Source of the DNA: Clostridia bacterium
GTDB lineage: Bacteria; Bacillota; Clostridia; Oscillospirales; CAG-272
Length of the DNA stretch: 10,367 nt
NCBI GenBank assembly: GCA_024404655.1
Contig: JAKSPR010000077.1
Coordinates: 1-10,367, forward strand
Direction of reading: 5' to 3'
Below the pieces are notes generated by a model. It was not told the origin of the DNA, made no database searches, and saw only the letters and a list, made by a program, of their open reading frames with translations. This document shows positions 1 to 5,055 of the stretch, piece after piece. A program made the position numbers and the translations under genes. Every line of letters begins with the position of its first letter. Position 1 is the first letter of the stretch.

Positions 1-731
1 TCAAGGGGATCGACGGGATTGAGCTGGACGATACGGGTGGTGTTGAAGTGGAGCGCGCCTTCGGTGGGATGGTCGAAGGCCAGAATATCCTCGCGGATGT
101 TCTTGATCTTGCCTGCTGCCTGCCACTCCTTATAGAGCTTCTGCATTTCCTGTCTGTGGGCAAAGAATGTCTTCTTGTCGACATTCGCCACACGGAAGCA
201 GAGGGTCATGGGCTGGCACAGCTTGTCAGCCTCACGGCCCAGACGGGTGGGAATGCCCGCGTAGGTGCAGAGGTCAGCGTCACCCGTGCAGTCGATGAAC
301 ATGGAACCCTCAAAGGTGAGAACACCGGCCTTGGTGGCAACGGAGAGGGACTTGATGTGATTGCCGTCCTTGCAGACACCGCAGAGGGTCGCGTGGAACA
401 GAACATCCACACCGGCTTCCATGGTCTTTTCGTCAAGGATGACCTTTAAGTCTTCATCATAGAAGCACTTGCCGCCGCCGCGCTTGACAAGCTCCGCGAC
501 CAGCTCGGAGAAGATGCCGCGGCTTAAGTCGTGGCGCTCTTTTGAGCCGTCTTCATGGGTGATGGTGGTATGGTAGCGCATGAAGGGGTAGATGAGGCAG
601 TTGGATGCCGCACCGCCTAAGAACCCGGAGGATTCCAGCAGAAGAACCTGCTGTCCCTGTCTTGCGGCAGCGATGGCTGCGGCACAGCCGGTGAAGCCGC
701 CGCCGAGGACGATGATATCATAAGTTTTCAT
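1..731 (-). CDS. FAD-dependent oxidoreductase, partial (C-terminus off the window)
   Basis: This is the N-terminal 243 residues of a flavoprotein; the reading frame is still open at base 1. It starts with a beta strand followed by a dinucleotide-binding glycine motif, GGGFTG at residues 10-15 (GxGxxG), and an acidic residue E33 at the end of the second strand, where the FAD ribose is normally bound. A second FAD contact, DCTGDADL, lies at about residues 148-154. This arrangement fits the broad FAD_oxidored family (PF12831 type), whose members oxidise varied small substrates, so the substrate is unknown. No signal peptide or membrane segment is seen, so it should be cytoplasmic. The ATG at 729-731 was chosen because an AAAGGA ribosome site (740-745) lies 8 nt upstream and the Rossmann fold begins at once. 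It lies 21 bp downstream of the SBP1 gene on the same strand, so co-transcription is likely. Family assignment is firm; the role in sugar oxidation is inferred. Confidence 0.85.
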   Translation of the reverse strand, partial: MKTYDIIVLGGGFTGCAAAIAAARQGQQVLLLESSGFLGGAASNCLIYPFMRYHTTITHEDGSKERHDLSRGIFSELVAELVKRGGGKCFYDEDLKVILDEKTMEAGVDVLFHATLCGVCKDGNHIKSLSVATKAGVLTFEGSMFIDCTGDADLCTYAGIPTRLGREADKLCQPMTLCFRVANVDKKTFFAHRQEMQKLYKEWQAAGKIKNIREDILAFDHPTEGALHFNTTRIVQLNPVDPL

Positions 732-752
732 GGGGATGATCCTTTCTCTTTA

Positions 753-2258
753 TCAGTTGCTGCTCTTGAAGGCCTCGTTGATGGTATCGAGGTTCTTCTG
801 AACGGTAGCCGCACGCTTTGCCAGCATGGAGGCGAAATCATTTTTGTAGTTGGTGGAGATCATGGTGGTCATCTGGTTGAGAACATCGCCGACAGCAAAG
901 ATGTTGCCAAGGTCGGAACCGCGGTTCTCATAGATGATATCCAGCATCGCGGAGGATTCTTCATCGCGCGCGACCTTGGTCTTCAGCATGGTGTCATAGT
1001 ATGCCGGGGTGATGAGCTTTCTTGCATAGTATGCAGCAGCTTCCATGAAGGCTGCGGATTCTTCGGGCTTTTCCAGCATGATGGGCAGACAGACGCAGCT
1101 TGCTGCGCCGGTATGGACGTAGGATTCATAGCTTGTCTGGTTGTCAAAGACCTTGGGCAGCGGCAGGATACCGAAGTCGGTCTCCATGGAACGCATGGCC
1201 TTGACGTTGTTCATGGTGCCGAATAAGAACAGGGCGTTGCCGGAGGCGAACAGACGCTCACCGCGGACGACGTTGTCCACGCTCTTCAGCTCGGCGTCCA
1301 TAAGCGTAGCGTCGGTGCAGTTCAGGGTGGAGGTACGGGTGTTGTAGATATCGAAGATCTTGTTCATGACAGCGATGCTGCGCTCGGAGTCACCGTTCCA
1401 GACGAGGGTACCGTCTGCTTCTACGTTGACCATCTTGACGCCGGATGCGGCATAGAAGCCTTCGGTGGAGTTGAACAGGACCATCAGACCGATCTTGTCG
1501 GCGGAATCCATGATACCGTTGCCGTTGATATCCTCGGAGGCATTCAGGCTCATCTCCATCATCTTGTCAACGGTCCACTTGCCGGAATTGACGATATCAT
1601 AGGGATTCTCCAGGTCGTAGGATGCGATGACCTGCTTGGAGAAGAAGATAGCGTATGCGGCGCGCATGAAGGTTTCGCTGATATCGCCGTTTGCATAGTA
1701 GACGGAGCCGCCGAAGGTGTTCGCCTCGGTGAAGCTCTTGTTCCACCAGGGAGCAGTCAGATCGACACAGTCAAAGTCGGTGATATCGTAGAGCATACCG
1801 TCGCGGGCGAGCTTGGCGCTTTCCTGAATGTTCGGTAAGAACAGGCTGTAGGTATTGTCGCCAGCCTGAACCAGCTTGGAAATGGTCTGGGCCATGGTGC
1901 TGCGCTCATAGAACTCATTGACGATATGGCAGTTGAACAGTTCTTCCAGTTTGAGGTCACGGGCATAGATGGCGTCGTCGATGACATCGCCGGATTCCTC
2001 GGTGATGGCAAAGTCGATGGCGGTCCAGCGGCCGTTGACGTCACCTTCCATTTTGGACATGATATAGAAATCCTTGCCGCCCATATCGGAAACGGTCAGG
2101 TTGACGACTTCCTCGGTTTCGGCGGGTTCGGTTTCAGCGGGAGCTGTGACGGCAGCGGTATTCTGAGGTTGGGTCGGGGTTTCTGCAGCCTCACCGCAGG
2201 ATGCCATGGATCCGGCGAGCAGCAGAAGGGCAAAGCAAAGGCTGAGTGAACGTTTCAT
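753..2258 (-). CDS. Extracellular solute-binding lipoprotein (SBP1, orphan ABC sugar-binding type)
   Basis: A 501-residue lipoprotein. It has a lipoprotein signal peptide with cysteine at position 21 (MASC), then a T/E/A/P-rich linker to about residue 50, then a long binding-protein fold. Landmarks shared with SBP2 are a GDVIDDA segment near 90-96, an YANGDIS segment near 188-194, GKWT near 226-229, and MLDII..NR..DLG near the C-terminus. A calcium-loop-like motif DINGNGIMDSAD is at residues 243-254. These features fit family-1-type solute-binding proteins for oligosaccharides; the ligand is unknown. The frame stays open 42 codons further upstream, but the ATG at 2256-2258 is preferred because it begins the signal peptide and has an AAAGGAG site 11 nt upstream. 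No permease or ATPase gene is visible. It is the first gene of a probable two-gene unit with the downstream oxidoreductase and is divergent from the AraC regulator gene. Confidence 0.88.
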   Translation of the reverse strand: MKRSLSLCFALLLLAGSMASCGEAAETPTQPQNTAAVTAPAETEPAETEEVVNLTVSDMGGKDFYIMSKMEGDVNGRWTAIDFAITEESGDVIDDAIYARDLKLEELFNCHIVNEFYERSTMAQTISKLVQAGDNTYSLFLPNIQESAKLARDGMLYDITDFDCVDLTAPWWNKSFTEANTFGGSVYYANGDISETFMRAAYAIFFSKQVIASYDLENPYDIVNSGKWTVDKMMEMSLNASEDINGNGIMDSADKIGLMVLFNSTEGFYAASGVKMVNVEADGTLVWNGDSERSIAVMNKIFDIYNTRTSTLNCTDATLMDAELKSVDNVVRGERLFASGNALFLFGTMNNVKAMRSMETDFGILPLPKVFDNQTSYESYVHTGAASCVCLPIMLEKPEESAAFMEAAAYYARKLITPAYYDTMLKTKVARDEESSAMLDIIYENRGSDLGNIFAVGDVLNQMTTMISTNYKNDFASMLAKRAATVQKNLDTINEAFKSSN

Positions 2259-2302
2259 AGATGAAATTGCTCCTTTGTCGTGATGTTTTTTGATAGGATA
2301 TC

Positions 2303-2331
2303 TTGAATATAGCGGTGTTTTGTGATAAAAT
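2303..2331 (+). promoter_or_regulatory. Putative sigma-A promoter for the AraC-family gene
   Basis: TTGAAT at 2303-2308 and TAAAAT at 2326-2331 are separated by exactly 17 bp. Transcription would start near 2338, giving a leader of about 120 nt before the regulator ATG at 2458. The spacing is ideal and both hexamers are close to consensus, but the region is AT-rich, so chance matches are easier. The leader would contain the dyad at 2397-2434. Confidence 0.45.
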
Positions 2332-2357
2332 GAGAGAAAGCACCTATCTATCATATA

Positions 2358-2386
2358 ATCATAACATATTATTCCGTCATTCAATA
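2358..2386 (-). promoter_or_regulatory. Possible sigma-A promoter for SBP1
   Basis: On the minus strand a -10-like TATGAT is the complement of 2358-2363. Upstream of it lies TATTGA (2381-2386, 17 bp spacing), or alternatively TTGAAT (2379-2384, 15 bp spacing). A second TATGAT occurs at 2350-2355, so the exact -10 is ambiguous. The leader to the SBP1 ATG would be about 90-100 nt. Some promoter is expected here because the SBP1 gene begins a divergent unit; this choice of boxes is tentative. Confidence 0.3.
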
Positions 2387-2396
2387 GGAGATTATC

Positions 2397-2434
2397 AACC
2401 GAAAACAGGAAAAAACGTATTTTCTGATTCGGTT
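2397..2434. promoter_or_regulatory. Imperfect inverted repeat in the SBP1/AraC divergent region
   Basis: Perfect outer arms AACCGAA (2397-2403) and TTCGGTT (2428-2434) enclose further partly matching arms (CAG and AAAA on the left, TTTTCTG on the right, with short bulges) around an AACGTA centre. It lies 23 bp before the AraC ATG and upstream of the SBP1 promoter candidates. It could be an operator, for instance for the adjacent AraC protein, or a hairpin in the AraC leader. It is not followed by a T-run, so a terminator is unlikely. Confidence 0.45.
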
Positions 2435-2457
2435 TTTGAGAAGGAACGGTACCTGCG

Positions 2458-3372
2458 ATGAAATACAGCTTGTTTTCCGATATTGCCCCGAATATTCTGC
2501 GGCTGGAGAATTATCCCACGCCGATCAGCCAGGAACGCACGGAGAAACAGACCGCTGCATACCGGCTTTTATATCTGCGGCAGGGCGCTATCGAATTTGA
2601 AGCCATGGGAAAGCAGTTTTCCCTGAAAAGCGGAGATCTTCTGTTTTTCCTGCCCTATCAGAACTATTCCACGGTCATTGACCGCGATACGGTTCTTGTG
2701 AATATCAATTTTGATTTCTTCCGCACACCGGAGGCAAGCCGGGGAGAAGCGCCGCGGATGGTCTACTTTGCGGATGAGGTGTCCGGGATGCCCACCGCAA
2801 CGGAGCTCTGTATGTTCTCCGACGCACCGGAGTTTTCTGAGCCCTTCCGGCTGGAGTATCAGCCTGCCATCGAGGATGCAGTCGACCGACTCTGTGAAGA
2901 GCAGAATCAGCGTCTCATCGACTATCGTCTGCGGCAGAATGCGATCCTCTGTGACCTGCTTGTACAGATTCACAGACAGGCAGCGGCAGCGGAAAATCCG
3001 CGGCTCCTTCCCGTGACAGCGGAGATTCTTGCCTATATCAACGAAAACTGCGAGGGACCGCTGGACCGGAAGCGGATCGGTCAGCTCTTCCACTATCACC
3101 CCAATACCATCAATCACATGGTCAGGGCAGCGACAGGCATGACGCTGCATCAGTATATCACCGATACCAGACTGCACAGGGCAATGGAGCTGTTAAGCAC
3201 CACAGAGCAGCCCGTCACGGAAATCGCCGCGCGGCTGGATTTCTATGACAGCAGCCACTTTGCCGCAGTATTCCGCCGGAATACCGGTATGCTGCCGACC
3301 GAATACCGGGAGCGCACGGAATACGGACAGAATGGGAAAAAAGAAATATCTTTATCAAAAAACCACATTTAA
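2458..3372 (+). CDS. AraC-family transcriptional regulator with cupin-like sensor domain
   Basis: A 304-residue regulator. The N-terminal half (about residues 25-90) has the strand-rich pattern of an AraC-type cupin sensor, including a GDLLFFLPYQNY stretch at 59-70. The C-terminal 100 residues are a double helix-turn-helix domain: the first HTH is around 203-224 (IGQLFHYHPNTINHMV), the second around 252-273 (VTEIAARLDFYDSSHFAAVF), followed by the family signature FRR.TGMLPTEYR at 272-284. Length and order match typical sugar-responsive activators of this family. The ATG at 2458 follows an AAGGA site 12 nt upstream. The gene sits between two paralogous binding-protein genes, so those genes and itself are its likeliest targets (inference). 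The inducer is unknown. No clear terminator follows it before the SBP2 promoter. Confidence 0.92.
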   Translation: MKYSLFSDIAPNILRLENYPTPISQERTEKQTAAYRLLYLRQGAIEFEAMGKQFSLKSGDLLFFLPYQNYSTVIDRDTVLVNINFDFFRTPEASRGEAPRMVYFADEVSGMPTATELCMFSDAPEFSEPFRLEYQPAIEDAVDRLCEEQNQRLIDYRLRQNAILCDLLVQIHRQAAAAENPRLLPVTAEILAYINENCEGPLDRKRIGQLFHYHPNTINHMVRAATGMTLHQYITDTRLHRAMELLSTTEQPVTEIAARLDFYDSSHFAAVFRRNTGMLPTEYRERTEYGQNGKKEISLSKNHI

Positions 3373-3390
3373 CCACCAAAACAAACAGAA

Positions 3391-3401
3391 TTTTGGCAAA
3401 A
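3391..3401. promoter_or_regulatory. Short palindrome just upstream of the SBP2 -35 box
   Basis: TTTTG-G-CAAAA forms a perfect 11-bp palindrome ending 4 bp before the -35 hexamer. The position suits an activator or repressor half-site, but so short an AT-rich palindrome could arise by chance. Confidence 0.25.
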
Positions 3402-3405
3402 ACCG

Positions 3406-3434
3406 TTGACAAATCCTGACGTATCCATTATAAT
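3406..3434 (+). promoter_or_regulatory. Consensus sigma-A promoter of SBP2
   Basis: A perfect TTGACA (3406-3411) and a perfect TATAAT (3429-3434) are separated by 17 bp, the full housekeeping consensus. Transcription should start near 3441, giving a leader of about 70 nt. A promoter this strong fits the high expression usual for solute-binding proteins and needs little activation, so regulation by repression or in the leader is plausible. Confidence 0.9.
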
Positions 3435-3462
3435 AACAATGGAATGTAAAAATTATTTGTTT

Positions 3463-3491
3463 TGCACGCGGTGCGGACTGCACCGGATGCA
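3463..3491 (+). other. Leader hairpin upstream of SBP2 ribosome site
   Basis: The arms are TGCA (3463-3466) plus CGGTGC (3469-3474), and GCACCG (3480-3485) plus TGCA (3488-3491). They flank a GGACT loop, with a 2x2 internal loop between the two stem segments. It ends 9 nt before the GAGGAGG ribosome site at 3501-3507 and has no following T-run. It is therefore more likely an mRNA-stabilising or protein-binding leader structure than a terminator. Confidence 0.5.
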
Positions 3492-3513
3492 GAAACGATT
3501 GAGGAGGATAAAC

Positions 3514-4998
3514 ATGAAAAACAGAAGATGGACCGCGGCGCTCCTTCTGGCGGCGCTGGCAGCGGGAACTCTGGTTTCCTGCGGCTCCGCAGCGGATACT
3601 CCCGCTGCCGTTGATACGGGTGCGAAGCCTGCGGAAACCGAAGCAGAGACCGAGGCTCCCAAGGACCCGGCGTATGTCGCGGATATCGACCACACAAAGA
3701 ACTGGGACGGAAGAGATTTCCGTATTCTTGCAGCTGCATACTGGTCTCCCGGCGATGAATTTACCATTGATGAGATCACGGGTGATGCCGTGGATGACGC
3801 TGTGTTCAACCGCAACAAGAAGGTCGAAGACCTGTACGGCGTGAATATCTCCGCAGATGTCATGGATAATGCCAAGGCAACGGTACAGAAGGAAGTCCAG
3901 AGCGGCTCCCAGACCTATGATGTTTTCGCGCTCTGCGCCTATGAAAGTGCCGCGCTGGCGGTCAACAACTTCTACGTTGACCTCATGTCCACCGAAAACA
4001 TCAACTTAAACAAGAAATACTGGGATCAGGCGCTGGTCCGCAACATGTCCATCGACAATAAGCTGTTCTATGCCGCAGGCGATATCTCCATGCGCGCAAA
4101 TGACGGTACGTTCCTCATGCTGTTCAATAAGAACCTTGCAGCACAGAACGACCTGCCCGACCTGTTCCAGACCGTCCGCGACGGCAAGTGGACCATGTCC
4201 TATTTCAACACCCTCATCCAGGATGTGACCCGCGACCTGGACGGTGACGGCAAGCTCACGCCCGAAGATATGTGGGGCTTTGCGACCCAGCAGGAAGCAT
4301 ACCTCGGCTTCTACTATGCGTGCGATGAGACCATCATCGGCCGTGACAAGGACGGTATGCCCATGCTTGATCTTGCCAGCGACCGGTTCTACCGCGTCTA
4401 TGAGACCATCGTCGATGTTCTCCGCAAGGGTGACAAGACGCTGTCTGCCCACGATTATCTGGGCTACGGCGGCTCCAACGATCTGATCAACGCAAAGATC
4501 TTCAAGGAAAGCCGCGCTCTGTTCTACTATTCCGTCGCAGGCTGCTTCTCCGGCTTCCGCGATATGAAGGACGATTACGGCGTTCTGCCCGCACCGAAAT
4601 TTGATGAGGCGCAGGCGGATTATGTTTCCTACGTCTACCACGGTGCAGGTCTGTTCTCCATTCCCACCACCGCCGCCGATACCGCATTCTCCGGCTTCGT
4701 CATGGAAGCACTGGCAGAAGAGGGCTATGCAGGCGTCACGCCCATCTACTACGAGACCACGATGAAGGATAAGTACCAGCGTGACGAGAACTCCTCCGAA
4801 ATGCTGGATATCATCTTCCGCAACCGTGTATGGGATCTGGGCTATATCGTCGACTTCGGTCAGCTGTCCACCAAGCTCATGCAGCAGATTGCAAAGGGCG
4901 CAGAGAACTTCTCCTCCACCTACGAAAAGAGCATCAAGTCCACACAGAAGGCCATCACCAAGTATATCGAGACCTACGAAGAATCCACCAAGTATTGA
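3514..4998 (+). CDS. Extracellular solute-binding lipoprotein (SBP2), paralogue of SBP1
   Basis: A 494-residue lipoprotein with lipobox LVSC (cysteine 23), then an E/T/A/P-rich linker to about residue 50, then a family-1-type binding-protein fold. It shares the SBP1 landmarks in the same order: GDAVDDAVF (90-98), YAAGDIS (186-192), DGKWT (223-227) and a C-terminal MLDIIFRNR.WDLG. A canonical EF-hand-like loop DLDGDGKLTPED lies at residues 241-252, at the same place as the loop in SBP1. The frame stays open upstream, but ATG 3514 is the start: GAGGAGG (3501-3507) lies 6 nt before it, the signal peptide begins there, and the upstream part of the frame falls inside the promoter. It is monocistronic, with its own promoter and a terminator right after the stop. 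No transporter membrane genes are adjacent, so it probably works with permeases encoded elsewhere. The ligand is unknown. Confidence 0.9.
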   Translation: MKNRRWTAALLLAALAAGTLVSCGSAADTPAAVDTGAKPAETEAETEAPKDPAYVADIDHTKNWDGRDFRILAAAYWSPGDEFTIDEITGDAVDDAVFNRNKKVEDLYGVNISADVMDNAKATVQKEVQSGSQTYDVFALCAYESAALAVNNFYVDLMSTENINLNKKYWDQALVRNMSIDNKLFYAAGDISMRANDGTFLMLFNKNLAAQNDLPDLFQTVRDGKWTMSYFNTLIQDVTRDLDGDGKLTPEDMWGFATQQEAYLGFYYACDETIIGRDKDGMPMLDLASDRFYRVYETIVDVLRKGDKTLSAHDYLGYGGSNDLINAKIFKESRALFYYSVAGCFSGFRDMKDDYGVLPAPKFDEAQADYVSYVYHGAGLFSIPTTAADTAFSGFVMEALAEEGYAGVTPIYYETTMKDKYQRDENSSEMLDIIFRNRVWDLGYIVDFGQLSTKLMQQIAKGAENFSSTYEKSIKSTQKAITKYIETYEESTKY

Positions 4999-5013
4999 TT
5001 TTTCCAACGATAC

Positions 5014-5044
5014 GAAAAGACCGACCCGCCGGGTCGGTCTTTTC
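5014..5044. terminator. Bidirectional intrinsic terminator between convergent genes
   Basis: A perfect 14-bp stem (5014-5027 paired with 5031-5044) around a GCC loop. The stem has a GC-rich core (GACCGACCC/GGGTCGGTC) flanked by AAAA on one side and TTTT on the other, so each strand ends in a T-run. It lies 15 nt past the SBP2 stop and 11 nt past the stop of the large lipoprotein gene on the other strand, so it should end both transcripts. Confidence 0.93.
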
Positions 5045-5055
5045 TGCGTATATGA

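Noticed and set aside
2354..2359. Perfect TATAAT on the plus strand upstream of the AraC gene
   Set aside because: No -35-like hexamer lies 16-18 bp upstream, and the region is AT-rich. The 2303-2331 pair fits better.
2259..2384. 42-codon N-terminal extension of SBP1
   Set aside because: It would place a lipoprotein signal peptide internally and run through the AT-rich promoter region. The ATG at 2258 has its own ribosome site and begins the signal peptide.
3406..3513. 36-codon N-terminal extension of SBP2
   Set aside because: The extension would begin on the -35 hexamer and pass through the -10 and the leader hairpin. GAGGAGG and the signal peptide mark 3514 as the start.
4006..5007. 333-codon open frame on the minus strand within SBP2
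   Set aside because: It is antisense to SBP2, has no ribosome site or domain, and its upstream end lies at the SBP2 stop and terminator region.
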